64,000 nucleotides of DNA from Mycolicibacter senuensis. GTDB taxonomy: Bacteria > Actinomycetota > Actinomycetes > Mycobacteriales > Mycobacteriaceae. Positions 9,895-19,684 of the stretch are shown one piece after another. The notes beneath the pieces were generated by a model, which made no database searches, had not been told where the DNA came from, and saw only the letters and a program-made list of their open reading frames with translations. Where the stretch lies: the NCBI RefSeq assembly GCF_002101885.1, contig NZ_LQPS01000014.1:1-64000 (forward strand), written 5' to 3'. The position numbers and the translations under genes were made by a program. How positions within the stretch are numbered: the first letter of the stretch is position 1; each line of letters begins with the position of its first letter.

Positions 9895-10121
9895 GCGGCC
9901 ATCTTGCCTGCCACCACTGACACCAGCTTCGCATTTGGAATCAATTCCATTCACCTCCGCGGCCCGCACCGCCGCTGGAACCACCGCCTCAACTTCGACA
10001 CTCCAGTGTCGGTGCAGGCATCTAGGGTCGTGCGAATGCATGAGAAGCGCATCGTGGACCTGAGTGCTGGTGCTATGCGGGCAGAGACGATGAGCGGGAG
10101 CGTTGTCGAGAGGACAAGAGA

Positions 10122-10688
10122 GTGAACATGGAGCAACCGGAGGCGGATTGGATTGATGGTCGCGTCAGGCTAAGAGACGGCGCCCTAAATGTCCAAGGCC
10201 GACTGAAGTGGCCAACGGACACCAATGTCACCCCTGAGCAGGCGATTGGTGCAGTGTGGGAGCGCCTCCAGGTTCTTCCATCGATGAAGATGGCATGCGG
10301 ATATGTCGGCCACGACCTCAATATCGACCCGATACTGCTCTACGCGTGGGTACTTCAGGATCAGAGGGAAGCCCGCAAGCGTCCCCCGGCAATCGCCGAG
10401 CCTCAGATCGTCACCATTGATTCGATTGCGGCCCTGCCCGACGGAGCTGTGGTACGAGCGTCCGGCCAAGTTTTGGGTATTCGACTCAAGTCCAACACCA
10501 GAGGGATGCCCTGGGTGAATTTCGCGCTCTGGCAGCGCGATCGACACGTTGACGTTACAGCGTTCGGTGAGACGTACGAAAAGTGCGCCCACTTCCTGGT
10601 CGAAGACGCTGTTGTCACGGTTGAAGGCCGGAAGTGGTTCCACGAGGACACCACCATCTCAGCCACGACGGTGATACGCGAGAACTAG
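10122..10688 (+). CDS. OB-fold nucleic-acid-binding domain protein
   Basis: The product is 188 aa and lies on the plus strand. The C-terminal 90 residues (DGAVVRASGQVLGIR to the VTVEGRKWF strand) have the strand pattern of an OB-fold of the tRNA-anticodon/RecG type, which binds single-stranded nucleic acid. The N-terminal half has no motif I recognise. The start is the GTG at 10122, preceded by GAGAGGA; an ATG two codons in is equally possible. It converges on hsdR, with its stop 26 bp from that of hsdR. It may be an independent accessory gene rather than part of the restriction locus. Confidence 0.55.
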   Translation: MNMEQPEADWIDGRVRLRDGALNVQGRLKWPTDTNVTPEQAIGAVWERLQVLPSMKMACGYVGHDLNIDPILLYAWVLQDQREARKRPPAIAEPQIVTIDSIAALPDGAVVRASGQVLGIRLKSNTRGMPWVNFALWQRDRHVDVTAFGETYEKCAHFLVEDAVVTVEGRKWFHEDTTISATTVIREN

Positions 10689-10714
10689 ATTGACCAGAGC
10701 CACATCCCGTTCCA

Positions 10715-13700
10715 TCACTGCGAAAGGCTGTCTTCGTTCACCACGACTTGGTAGAACCACTTGGCGATATCAGAGATCAGGTGCGTCCGGCCGGGCGCAT
10801 TGGTGAAGAAGTAGTCGCTCATCTTCTGGTGTGCGCCTTGGTTGTCGGCGACCGCACCGGTGACGGCGTCGTCGAAGTCGGGGGATTCGATGAACTGTTT
10901 GGCGGTATTGACCTTGGCCTGCTGCACGAGTGCGTGGTCGTCGAGCAGGGTCCGCAGCAGCGATTCGAGGAATGAGACGCGCTGTGACTCGGTGAAGTCT
11001 TCGGACCCGAAGAGGTCGTTGAGCCGGTCGAGGACTTGCTGGAAGGCAACCATCTTCGGGTCGCGCTTCTCCCCGGAGCCGGCCGCGGTCACGCCGGAGA
11101 GTCCGACCCGCGCGCCAAGGCTGATGTCGATTCGGCCCTGATCGACTTGTTTGACCTGCTTGAGCACGACATCGGTCAGGTCGATGGGTGCGGTGTAGTT
11201 GTCGGGCTGGATGCCCCGTTCGAGGTGGCGCAGGTAGATCTGTTTCTTCTCCAACTCCGGGTCGCCGTAGTCGATGATCTGCGACATGAAGTCATACAGG
11301 CGTACGAACGATCCGACGTCCTTGCGGAACATGTCGAGTTCGGCCAAGGCGGCTTTGTCTCCTTCGCCTCCGTTGTGGATCAGCGCGGCCTGGTAGCGCT
11401 CGGCGAAGCGTTTCTTGCCAGGATCGACCGCCGCTATCAGCGCGTTGTTACCCTTGCCGGTCACGAAAGCGTGTGCGCACTGGTCGATTTCGGCTTGGGT
11501 GTAGATACCGGCGGTGTCGAGTTTGGCCACCAGATCGTGCACCAGGTTCGGGTCGGTCTCGGTCTCCAGGAACGCGTCGGTGAAATAGGGCTCGAAGGAC
11601 TCCCGGATAGCCGCGGGTTCGTTGACGAAGTCGACGACCTGGGTCACGGCGGCGCTCTTGGGCACACCGGAGGGGGTGCGATAAGTGCGGTTGAGCCGCG
11701 AGAGGGTCTGCACCGCAGTGACGCCGGAGAGAATCTTGTCGACGTACATCGCGCACAGCAGGGGCTGGTCGAACCCGGTCTGGAATTTGTTGGCGACAAT
11801 CATCACCTGGTGGTGGTCACCCCGGAATGCGGTTCGCAGGTCTCGGATTCCGGGGTTCATGGTGGCTTCGGAGAAGTCTACTGGGCCGGACTCATCGTCG
11901 GTGACGACACCGGAGAACGCGACCAGGGTGCCGTAGTCGTAACCCTTTTGCGCGATGTAGGTGTCGATCGCGAGCTTGTAGCGGACCGCGGCCTTGCGGG
12001 AATCGGTGACGACCATCGCCTTGGCGTGCCCGTCGAGTAGATCGGCGACATTCGCGCGGAAGTGCTCGACGATGATCGCGGCTTTCTGGGTGATCGTCTG
12101 CGGGTTGAGCTTGACCCACCGCATCACCTCCTTGGTGGCCTGCGCCTGATCCACCTCTCCCGCATGGGTGGCGTTCTGCCCGATCCGGAACGCCAACTTG
12201 AATGAGTGATATCCGGTCAGCACATCGAGGATGTAGCCCTCCTCGATGGCCTGTTTCATCGTGTAGACGTGAAACGGCGCCGGCGCCTCGTCGGGAGTGG
12301 GCCTGCGGCCGAACAACTCTAGGGTCTTGGCTTTGGGAGTGGCTGTGAACGCGAAGTAGGAGATGTTCGCCGATTCGGCGCGCTCGGTGGCGTCGGCGGC
12401 CAGCAGCGCCTCGACGTCAATGTCGCCACCGTCTTCGACCTCTTCGAGTTCCTCGGCGGTGAGCACGGCTTTCAACTTGCCGGCGATCTGCCCGGACTGC
12501 GAGGAGTGGGCCTCGTCGGCGATGACGGCGAACGCCTTGCCTTTGAGTCCCTTGTTCTTGCGGATCTCTTTCATCGCAAACGGGAAGGTTTGGATGGTGA
12601 CGACGATGATGAGCTTGCCGTCGGTCAGCGCCTTGGCTAACAGCCCCGACTTCGATCCGCCTGCTTTCGCGGCCTCATCGCGGTCGATTGCTACGACGAT
12701 GCCCTGGTCGTTGTCGATCTGCTTGATCGCGTCCTGCAGCTGAGCGTCGAGGACGTTGCGGTCGGTCACCACGATCACCGAGTCGAACACCTTGGTGTTG
12801 TCGATCTGCAGGCGCGCCATGCGGTGCGCAGTCCAGGCAATGGAGTCCGTTTTGCCCGAGCCCGCCGAGTGCTGAATCAAATACCGTTTACCGACGCCCT
12901 CAGCCGTAACGGCCTCAGTCAAGTTCGTGACAGCCTCCCACTGGTGAAAGCGCGGGAACCGCAGCGTCGACGACCTAGTGGTCTTGCCGCTGATCGGATC
13001 GGTGTCAGACTCGTGCTTGACGTACATCAGCCGGCCCAGGATGTTCAACCACGCGTCGCGCTGCAGAACCCGCTCCCACAGATACGCCGACTTCGACCCG
13101 TCCGGATTGAGGGGATTGCCGGCGCCGCCGGCCTCGGTGCCGCGGTTGAACGGCAAAAAATGCGTACTCGCACCGGCGAGGTTAGTGGTCATCCACACCT
13201 CATCGTTGGACACCGCGAAATGCACCAGGGCGCGAGCGCCCGCGACGAATAGCGGCTGGATCCTGCCGGTGCCAGGATCTTTCGGTAACCGGGAGGTTTT
13301 GTACTGGGTAATCGCGTCGAAGACAGTCTGGGTGAAGTCGGTTTTCAGCTCGACAGTGGCGACCGGCAATCCGTTAACAAAGAACACCAGATCCACCGAG
13401 CGCTGGTCACTGGTGGAGAAGTGCACCTGTCGCATCACCCGCAGCCGCACCGCCGCGTAATCGGCGTTGCGTTTAGCGTTCAGGGTCGATTCGGGCTTGA
13501 ACACGCACATCGGAAACTTCGCCGCCAGATGCGAAAAACCCTTACGCAACACGTTGAGCGTGCCGCCACCGTTGTCCAGCGGGGTGTCAAGGACTTTCAC
13601 GATTCGGTCCAGCACCTGCGACTGCTGCTTGTCGATGTCTTTGGAGCCGGGTTTGACAACCTTCTCCAACTGCTCCGGCTGCGTCGCCACCAGCCAGGCA

Positions 13701-13828
13701 AAGACATCCTCCGGGAACAAGGCTCGTTCCCTGTCATAGCCGGCGTCATTCGACGAGTACAGCCAGTCGTGATCTGCCAGATACTCGGCCAGTTCCCTCT
13801 CGAACTCGATCTCGTTGTGCTGCGCCAT
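10715..13828 (-). CDS. hsdR: Type I restriction enzyme subunit R (HsdR)
   Basis: The product is 1037 aa, the usual size for HsdR. The N-terminal PD-(D/E)xK nuclease is visible: D146, then E160-L-K162, followed by an ITQY helix. The superfamily 2 translocase follows, with Walker A SAGSGKT (321-327) and a DEAH box (ADEAH). HsdR cleaves unmodified DNA when bound to the HsdM2-HsdS core. I chose the ATG at 13828, two bases after the hsdS stop; the 46 extra upstream codons overlap hsdS and are not HsdR-like. The gene looks intact, but its partner hsdM is interrupted, so the complex is probably not assembled while the element at 15987-31752 is present. Confidence 0.9.
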   Translation of the reverse strand: MAQHNEIEFERELAEYLADHDWLYSSNDAGYDRERALFPEDVFAWLVATQPEQLEKVVKPGSKDIDKQQSQVLDRIVKVLDTPLDNGGGTLNVLRKGFSHLAAKFPMCVFKPESTLNAKRNADYAAVRLRVMRQVHFSTSDQRSVDLVFFVNGLPVATVELKTDFTQTVFDAITQYKTSRLPKDPGTGRIQPLFVAGARALVHFAVSNDEVWMTTNLAGASTHFLPFNRGTEAGGAGNPLNPDGSKSAYLWERVLQRDAWLNILGRLMYVKHESDTDPISGKTTRSSTLRFPRFHQWEAVTNLTEAVTAEGVGKRYLIQHSAGSGKTDSIAWTAHRMARLQIDNTKVFDSVIVVTDRNVLDAQLQDAIKQIDNDQGIVVAIDRDEAAKAGGSKSGLLAKALTDGKLIIVVTIQTFPFAMKEIRKNKGLKGKAFAVIADEAHSSQSGQIAGKLKAVLTAEELEEVEDGGDIDVEALLAADATERAESANISYFAFTATPKAKTLELFGRRPTPDEAPAPFHVYTMKQAIEEGYILDVLTGYHSFKLAFRIGQNATHAGEVDQAQATKEVMRWVKLNPQTITQKAAIIVEHFRANVADLLDGHAKAMVVTDSRKAAVRYKLAIDTYIAQKGYDYGTLVAFSGVVTDDESGPVDFSEATMNPGIRDLRTAFRGDHHQVMIVANKFQTGFDQPLLCAMYVDKILSGVTAVQTLSRLNRTYRTPSGVPKSAAVTQVVDFVNEPAAIRESFEPYFTDAFLETETDPNLVHDLVAKLDTAGIYTQAEIDQCAHAFVTGKGNNALIAAVDPGKKRFAERYQAALIHNGGEGDKAALAELDMFRKDVGSFVRLYDFMSQIIDYGDPELEKKQIYLRHLERGIQPDNYTAPIDLTDVVLKQVKQVDQGRIDISLGARVGLSGVTAAGSGEKRDPKMVAFQQVLDRLNDLFGSEDFTESQRVSFLESLLRTLLDDHALVQQAKVNTAKQFIESPDFDDAVTGAVADNQGAHQKMSDYFFTNAPGRTHLISDIAKWFYQVVVNEDSLSQ

Positions 13829-13830
13829 GA

Positions 13831-15090
13831 TCAGGCCGCCTCGCGTACGTCGATCTGACCTGTCACCGCAGCGGTGATCAGCGCCGACCGGCGCTCCCGT
13901 ACCAGCTCGATGGACCGTTCCGTCTCGGCGATCAGGGCATCGATCTTCGACGCCTGCTCGCGCCATTTCCTAACGAGAGCCTTCTGGACTATCGGGGGTG
14001 GTAGCGGGATCGTGACCTGCTGGACGACCGACGTGTTGAGCCGCGCGCGGGTCGCCCCTCGGGCGAGCAGCATGACCTCCGCTCTTGACTGGGGCGCGGA
14101 GAGGGCCCAGGCAAGGTATTCGGGACTGACGGCGTCTGTAGGCCTGACCCGGTAACAATCGGCTTTTACGATCGCGGGACCAATGTCGGGCACAACGGTT
14201 GCGCGGCCGAGCGGCATTTTGTCGTCCCCGAGCCCGGCGATCACGACGTCGCCTGCCGCAACGCTGTGCGCACTCAGTTCCTCCGCGTACGCAAGAGTGA
14301 TATAGGCAGCATCACCGTCCCGGAACTCTCCCAGACCGACGTTGCCGAGCCGAATGACACGTGCTCCCTCGTCTGAGTAATGCGCCGATGTGAGCGCCGA
14401 CCCGAAGGGCCCATCAATGATCGACGCCACAACTCTGCGCAGCTGAACAGGCATTCCTTCTTTGTTGGCGTCTGCAAGCCCACAGGACCACACCGCGTCT
14501 CGCCGCTCCCTCAGCAGGTCGATAAGCCGCTGCTGCTGCTCGATGAGCGTGTCGATCCGGGCCGTCTCCCGGTCCAGGAAGTCGGCGATGGCGCGTTGCA
14601 CCCCCAAGGGCGGCTGTGGCACTTGCAGGTTCAGAAAGACGTTCGGGTAGATCCGGAGGCGCGAGGAGTGGATCCCACGTGAATGCCGTGTCATCTCGGC
14701 GACGTACCCGTCCGACCGGTAGAGGTAGTCGAAGTAGCGGGTATCGGTTTCGACGCCGGGCCGTGGCCGGTACACGCTGTATGCCGGGCTGACGATCCCC
14801 GAGTATCGAGAAACGCCGAGTGCCCCCATCCATGCCCACATCATGTTGATGACCAGGTCGCCTGGTTCCACCAGCCGATACCCGCCGAGGGTCTCGGCCT
14901 CGATCATCGTGACCTTCTTCTCCGACCGGGGCGTTATTCCGGTGATGTGGGAGACACTCAACAGCTCCTCGTCACCATCCTGCGAGACCGCGAGTGACTC
15001 GGCAAGGAGCTGTTTGTTCCTCACCCGAGGCCAACTGTCCGGTACCGCGTAATCCCACTCCGATTCGTGTGTACGGTGCTCGACTGTCAC
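13831..15090 (-). CDS. hsdS: Type I restriction specificity subunit (HsdS)
   Basis: The product is 419 aa with the two-target-domain plan of HsdS. Each variable target-recognition domain is followed by a conserved helical spacer: one around 172-203 (the DRETARIDTLIEQQQRLI segment) and one around 380-415 (the SKIDALIAETERSI segment). These repeats pair with the HsdM dimer and set the gap in a bipartite recognition site. The GTG start overlaps the TGA of the hsdM 3' half (15087-15089), and its stop is 2 bp before hsdR, so hsdM-hsdS-hsdR formed one tightly coupled operon. No truncation is seen. The recognition sequence cannot be read from the protein. Confidence 0.9.
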   Translation of the reverse strand: MTVEHRTHESEWDYAVPDSWPRVRNKQLLAESLAVSQDGDEELLSVSHITGITPRSEKKVTMIEAETLGGYRLVEPGDLVINMMWAWMGALGVSRYSGIVSPAYSVYRPRPGVETDTRYFDYLYRSDGYVAEMTRHSRGIHSSRLRIYPNVFLNLQVPQPPLGVQRAIADFLDRETARIDTLIEQQQRLIDLLRERRDAVWSCGLADANKEGMPVQLRRVVASIIDGPFGSALTSAHYSDEGARVIRLGNVGLGEFRDGDAAYITLAYAEELSAHSVAAGDVVIAGLGDDKMPLGRATVVPDIGPAIVKADCYRVRPTDAVSPEYLAWALSAPQSRAEVMLLARGATRARLNTSVVQQVTIPLPPPIVQKALVRKWREQASKIDALIAETERSIELVRERRSALITAAVTGQIDVREAA

Positions 15091-15986
15091 CGCTCCACCT
15101 GACGCAGCAGGTCGATGATCCTCGCGACCTGCTTCTCCAGGTCGGCGTCGATCTCCGCGAGGGGTCGAGGCGGGACGTACTTGTAGAAGTGCCGGGTGAA
15201 CGGGATCTCGTAACCCACCTTCGTCTTGGCGACGTCGACCCAGGCATCGGGCACGTGCGGCAGGACCTGGTGGTCGAAGTACGCCTTGATCGTCTCCGCT
15301 CGGCCGGCATCGCCGTCGGTGTTGCCGCCGTAGGTGAACGGAATGTTTTCCGTGTCCCTCAGCTTGGGGTCCGGCTTCGGATTGCCCTTCCGGTCCGTCG
15401 ACACCTTCCCCGTCTCGGTGAGCAACGGTCGCTCAACGGTCACGGTCCAGTAGGCAAAGTCGCTGACGGTGAACACCTTCGAGTAGTCGGGGTCGGCCTC
15501 GTCGAACGCGTCGTACAGCGCCAGGATCCGTTCCCGGGATTCCGCGTCAACCTCTCGTCCCTTCGCGCCGAGGTTCCTCCGAATCTTGGTCCAGAACGAG
15601 CTCGCGTCGATCAGTTGCACCTTGCCGACGCGCTCAGGGCGCTTCGTGTTGTCGAGAATCCAGATGTAGGTGGCGATGCCGGTGTTGAAGAACATGTTCG
15701 TCGGCAGCGCGACGATTGCCTCCACTAGATCGGACTCTAGGAGCCACTGCCGGATCCGCGACGGACCAGACTCCGCAGCGCCGTTGAACAGCGGTGACCC
15801 GTTGAGGACGATCCCTGCACGTCCGCCACCATCGTGCGCCGGCCGCATTTTCGACGCCAGATGGGACAGGAATAGCATCTGCCCATCACCGACCGTCGGT
15901 AGCCCGTGCGAGAAGCGCGAATTCTGTGTCAGTGCTTCCTTTTTCACCGACTCTTGAGACGCCTTCCAATCCACACCGTAGGGCGG
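15087..15986 (-). pseudogene. hsdM: hsdM 3' half (from NPPY motif), separated by insertion
   Basis: In the minus frame this piece reads from the codons Pro-Pro-Tyr-Gly-Val-Asp-Trp-Lys through to the HsdM C-terminus (about 299 aa), ending in GTGA overlap with hsdS. Contents include the DALPTNMFF-like segment (here VALPTNMFF) and the C-terminal helices of type I methyltransferases. It starts at the edge of the inserted element; the matching 5' half lies 15.8 kb away at 31753-32621. A GTG at 15974 (at V of GVDWK) could give a C-terminal fragment, but it lacks motif I and the SAM-binding part and would not methylate alone. Excision would rejoin the halves in frame. Confidence 0.88.
15982..15986. 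repeat. 5-bp direct repeat GGCGG (left copy)
   Basis: GGCGG borders the left end of the nested element; the second copy is at 31753-31757. Joining the hsdM halves through one copy gives codons for Asn-Pro-Pro-Tyr with no indel. It may be a target duplication or the recombination core of a tyrosine recombinase. Confidence 0.75.
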
Positions 15987-16011
15987 TTCCGTACATGGTT
16001 TCGGCGTGTTG
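15987..16011 (+). repeat. Left terminal inverted repeat of the nested element
   Basis: Reading inward, TTCCGTA is followed after a short divergent stretch by TCGGCGTGTTG. The right end, reading inward on the other strand, has GTTCCGTA then TCGGTGTGTTG. The two 11-mers differ at one base, with a 2-nt length difference between the blocks. Confidence 0.75.
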
Positions 16012-16214
16012 CAATCCGGTGCTACTAACCTTGGTGCTCGACATGAGCGAATCGCGATCTTGGCGGCAGGTTGGGAACCGACAGTTCGTCTCGGCGCCGC
16101 TCTTGTGGTTCGTCGTTATGGGTAAGGGAGATATCCGGCCGGCACGCTCGTGCGGGCTGGCGATGGCGGTATGTTTTAACGAGAAGGTAGTTACGCTGGC
16201 GATTTGCGCGGCCT

Positions 16215-17915
16215 TCAGCGGGCAGTGGCCCCGGACTGGCTGGCATCGTTCTCGATAGGCACCACGTAGACCTTGATCCCGCGGGATTCGAGATCGTCGA
16301 CGGTTCTAACCAAGGTCACTTGGCTGAAGCTGTACAAAGTGTCGGGGCCGAACTTCTCGCCGGCGTGCCGGTCGATTGCAAATACGACCGCCGGAGGCTT
16401 CGGTTGACCGAGGTTCGGGTCGCCGCCTTTCGTTTCGACGAGCTCGCGGAACTTGGTTCGGGCTTCGTTGTCGTACACCAGCGAGTGCGCGGAATTATGG
16501 CCCTGTGCGAACAAGTGACTTAGCGGAGCGGAAGCATCAGCCTTCTTGACATGCACCAAAGCTCCGTTGGGAGCGAGGATGTCACAGGTCTCGAACCCCC
16601 GGCGATTCTGGGAGGTGGTGATAAGGTTCCGGTCCATCACCCAGCCGCCGACGTGTCTGGCTGCCTCTTTGTTGTACCTCTCCTCGGGGATCTTCTTTCC
16701 GTCCTGATTGTTTCGCCAAGGCGGGAGTTCCAAATCCCACGAGATATCGAAGATTTCACGGACACGTGCCTGAAGCTGCTCAGCGTAGTTCTCGTCCATC
16801 AGGTACCACGAGCCATCGTGAAGAAAGTACCGGCGGTTATTCAACGTCTCTTCGTAGGCCACCCATTTGCGCAGTGGAATGGCCGAGCTGATTGCGGCTT
16901 GTCCATCGGGGTCGCTGAAGAGCTGGACCGTGGTTCTGCTCAGCGATCGCAAGACATCTCTGGAGTCGATCGCCTGCCGGATCGTTTCGACCGACGGAAC
17001 CCCATCCATCACCGCGCTGGCACCGCGCCCTTTGATGCTGAACGCAGCGGGGGTTCCGTTCTCGTTTATCCCCTCGTGGGGCCAAGCCACACCGATCTTG
17101 GAGCTAGCGGTGTCCAGAAGCGCCTCTTCCAGAAGCGCATCAAGCTTGAGGGCAGTTGGATTGTTCTTCTTGAGCGCTACGAGTTGCTCAAGGATCTGAA
17201 GTTCTTGTCGCGGTGACAGTTTCAGGGTCTTTTCGACCACCGAGAGGTCATCGAGGAAGCCCTGCACACTGTGCGCCAGCGGCAGATTCAGCGAGTCCGC
17301 ACCGCGCACCTTGAACGGCCTGTCTACGGTCAGCCCGTCTATTTGGGCGGTTGCGACCACTCGCGTTACTAGCTCACCAAAGTCACCCAGACCAAAGCCG
17401 CTCAGCTGCGACCCCGAGGGAATTGAGGAGCGATCTACCTTGGCGCGGCTGTCCATCGTCTTGCTGGTGAGCGAATTCAAGCTATCGGCGTGTGCGGTGC
17501 GAATCGCGATACGCTGCCCAAAGCCGGGATCGACATGCGCTTGATCCAAGAGGTGAAACCCCATCCCGTAGGCGATCGCCCACGCGGTAGTGTCCGCGTC
17601 GTCACCGCTGCCCTCGTCCTCCTTAGTGCCTGACCCTTCACTGTTGCCCTTGATGAGCAGGACTGCGGCGGCGTTTTGATTGGAGGCCAACAGTGACTGC
17701 CCGATGAGGGCGCCTAGGCGGTCAGCCCAGCGTGCCGGGTCGGTTTTCATATGCCCGTGCACCAATAACGCCTCCCGATCACCTACCGAGCAGACAACAG
17801 TCGTGAATTTCTCGGTGTCGTTGAGGTACTTGTCTCGGATAGCGCGGCGCAACTTGATCACATCAGTGAGTCGGTACAGGGTGGTCGGAGTCGTTGATGC
17901 CTTCTTACGTGCCAC
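16215..17915 (-). CDS. DUF6119 / TIGR04141-type sporadically distributed protein
   Basis: The product is 566 aa. The segment AWAIAYGMGFHLLD followed by DPGFGQRIAIR, then a KVDRSS and SGFGLGDFGELV block, fits the DUF6119 (TIGR04141) family as I remember it: 500-600 aa proteins with a patchy distribution, often near restriction genes. No catalytic motif is known to me. The GTG start at 17915 has AGGA about 6 nt upstream. It is the last gene of the element cargo, 56 bp after the Xre-ImmA gene and about 230 bp from the left inverted repeat. The context suggests an accessory or effector of the methyltransferase-helicase module. Confidence 0.7.
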   Translation of the reverse strand: MARKKASTTPTTLYRLTDVIKLRRAIRDKYLNDTEKFTTVVCSVGDREALLVHGHMKTDPARWADRLGALIGQSLLASNQNAAAVLLIKGNSEGSGTKEDEGSGDDADTTAWAIAYGMGFHLLDQAHVDPGFGQRIAIRTAHADSLNSLTSKTMDSRAKVDRSSIPSGSQLSGFGLGDFGELVTRVVATAQIDGLTVDRPFKVRGADSLNLPLAHSVQGFLDDLSVVEKTLKLSPRQELQILEQLVALKKNNPTALKLDALLEEALLDTASSKIGVAWPHEGINENGTPAAFSIKGRGASAVMDGVPSVETIRQAIDSRDVLRSLSRTTVQLFSDPDGQAAISSAIPLRKWVAYEETLNNRRYFLHDGSWYLMDENYAEQLQARVREIFDISWDLELPPWRNNQDGKKIPEERYNKEAARHVGGWVMDRNLITTSQNRRGFETCDILAPNGALVHVKKADASAPLSHLFAQGHNSAHSLVYDNEARTKFRELVETKGGDPNLGQPKPPAVVFAIDRHAGEKFGPDTLYSFSQVTLVRTVDDLESRGIKVYVVPIENDASQSGATAR

Positions 17916-17971
17916 GTCCGTTCCTATTCATTAGCTCGGATACGAAATCGCTTCCGGTGCAAGATAATCAG

Positions 17972-18946
17972 TTATGCCAACCGAAGGCGGTTCCAGTTCA
18001 GAAGCTCTCGCAGGTGCTTGCCGTTCACGCCAAGGCTCTTAGCAACGACCGTCGGTCCGCCGTTGACTTCGACTAGACGAGGGAAGAGAGATCCAACTAC
18101 CGGCTGGAACTCTCCAGGCTCGTTCTTGCGCCAGCGCGACATCTGGATCTGTAACGCGCGGTAACGCGCATCGTCGATGTAATCGAGTTCATGTGCCCGA
18201 TAGATAATCGCCGCGGCAGACATTCCCCAGGCGCCCTTTAGATGCACGAAGTCGGTAAGCTTGGGTTTGTCTATCATCGCGGCATCAAAGTCGTCCCGAG
18301 GAAACAGCAGGGCACCCGCGAACTGATTGGCCTCGCTTTCCACCGAATCGTGGCGTCGGTCGTGGAATATCAAGTGAGCGCACTCATGCGCCAGGCTAAA
18401 CCTGAATCGGTCACCAGAGACGCTCGGATCAAGTCCAATGACGGGCACATCATTCACCCATGCTGAAATTCCGTCAAGCCCAGGGAGATTGACGATAGGG
18501 ACCAGACACACCCCTGCGCGTTCCACGAGTGCCGTCAGGTTCCGGATCGGCCCCGAATCTTCCTGGCCGAGGACGCCCCTCAGTTCAAGAGCCAATTCCT
18601 CGATCTCATCAGATCCGATAGCTGGTGGTTGCCTTTGCAGGAGAAGGCTCGGCGCTTTCGCGGTGACGTTGAGCAATTCTCCAAAGACCTCTCCGGCCAA
18701 CCGGAGCAACTCCTTCGCTCGCTTCTTGGCGGAGACCGTCGTCGACGCTCGCGCCCTGTGGATGGGCTCGGACATGTCCGGCATGGACAACCGGTTGTTG
18801 CCGTAGCCGAGGATTTCAAGGTCGCCCTTAAACGATCGGCGGCCGCTTTCGATGGCCGATATCATAGGCACGGAGACGCCAAGGATGTCGGCAAGGTCAC
18901 CTTGGTTTATACCCTCAATGTCACGAAAAGCACGTAGCCGGTTCAT
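17972..18946 (-). CDS. Xre HTH - ImmA/IrrE metallopeptidase
   Basis: The product is 324 aa. The N-terminal helix-turn-helix (about residues 12-40, GDLADILGVSVPMISAIESG) is of the Cro/CI type. The C-terminal half is a zinc metallopeptidase with HECAH (187-191) and a downstream ESEANQFAG helix that supplies the third ligand. ImmA/IrrE proteins cleave repressors or act as self-regulated switches in mobile elements and toxin-antitoxin loci. Its ATG overlaps the stop of the preceding 196-aa gene by 4 bp (ATGA). It probably regulates the element cargo, including its own operon; the target is not visible. Confidence 0.85.
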   Translation of the reverse strand: MNRLRAFRDIEGINQGDLADILGVSVPMISAIESGRRSFKGDLEILGYGNNRLSMPDMSEPIHRARASTTVSAKKRAKELLRLAGEVFGELLNVTAKAPSLLLQRQPPAIGSDEIEELALELRGVLGQEDSGPIRNLTALVERAGVCLVPIVNLPGLDGISAWVNDVPVIGLDPSVSGDRFRFSLAHECAHLIFHDRRHDSVESEANQFAGALLFPRDDFDAAMIDKPKLTDFVHLKGAWGMSAAAIIYRAHELDYIDDARYRALQIQMSRWRKNEPGEFQPVVGSLFPRLVEVNGGPTVVAKSLGVNGKHLRELLNWNRLRLA

Positions 18947-19533
18947 GATTCGCCAAAGTCATCAAAGTTGAGATCACCGAGTTGATCGAAGGCTTCAGGC
19001 TCTCCCTGATCGAACGTGATGCCTCCACCGCCTCCCTCGGGCGGCGTAGCCGCCTCGAAGGGCCAGAATCCAAGGAAGTCAAGCGCACGAGCCGGAATCA
19101 AACGACTGCGGTTCGGCATCTTCTTGGTGGGGCACGTCCACAGGCCCATGCCAGCGCGTGCAAAGTTGTAGGCGAGCAAGCTGGGCAGTTCGGTCGCTAC
19201 CTGACGCCGCACCGAGAACAGCTCAAGCTGTCCTTGATGCGTCATGGATTCTTCGATGCCGATCGCCGACTTGCTGCGAATAAGCCAGGACCACTGTTTT
19301 GACTCAGCTGTCACCTGGACGCGGCCGAACTCTACGTACTCAGGATGCAGCTTGTACTGGGAGGACTGCGTCACCTGAGCCTGCACGATCGAGCGGAAGT
19401 AGTGAGCCTTATGTAGCTGTGTCGGCGGTGCGCCCCACTCATTAGTGAAACCGCGCGCGTCTGCTGCGGTCGCGAGGTACGCCGTTAGCATCATCTGCGC
19501 GAACGCATCTACGTCGTTTCGGTCGATCTCCAC
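18943..19533 (-). CDS. Hypothetical protein coupled to Xre-ImmA gene
   Basis: The product is 196 aa, unknown family. It is alpha/beta with several Trp and Phe residues in the middle and an acidic, glycine-rich C-terminus (a GGGGG run, then a DQLGDLNFDDFGES tail). The GTG start at 19533 has no strong Shine-Dalgarno. Its stop overlaps the start of the Xre-ImmA gene (ATGA), so the two are co-translated and likely function together. The 151-bp gap before it (19534-19684) is AT-rich for this genome, with a TATAAA run near 19570, and is the likely promoter of this small operon. It could be the substrate or partner of the protease. Confidence 0.5.
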   Translation of the reverse strand: MEIDRNDVDAFAQMMLTAYLATAADARGFTNEWGAPPTQLHKAHYFRSIVQAQVTQSSQYKLHPEYVEFGRVQVTAESKQWSWLIRSKSAIGIEESMTHQGQLELFSVRRQVATELPSLLAYNFARAGMGLWTCPTKKMPNRSRLIPARALDFLGFWPFEAATPPEGGGGGITFDQGEPEAFDQLGDLNFDDFGES

Positions 19534-19684
19534 AAGTCGGAATACTACATCATCGGTAGAATTTATACACGAAATGTTGCACGAAGATCCGCCGGCGTGT
19601 CGGGTCCGCCTGATGCATCGTTGTCGGCTGGCATCACGGCGACAGCACCACAGGTTGGCGTGTCACTAGCCACGGCGCCTTCGC

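Noticed and set aside
11036..12040. Plus-strand frame opposite hsdR
   Set aside because: Shadow of hsdR; lacks any recognisable fold.
13829..13966. Longer N-terminus for HsdR (46 extra residues)
   Set aside because: Arg/Gly-rich sequence overlapping hsdS; the ATG two bases after the hsdS stop fits the family start.
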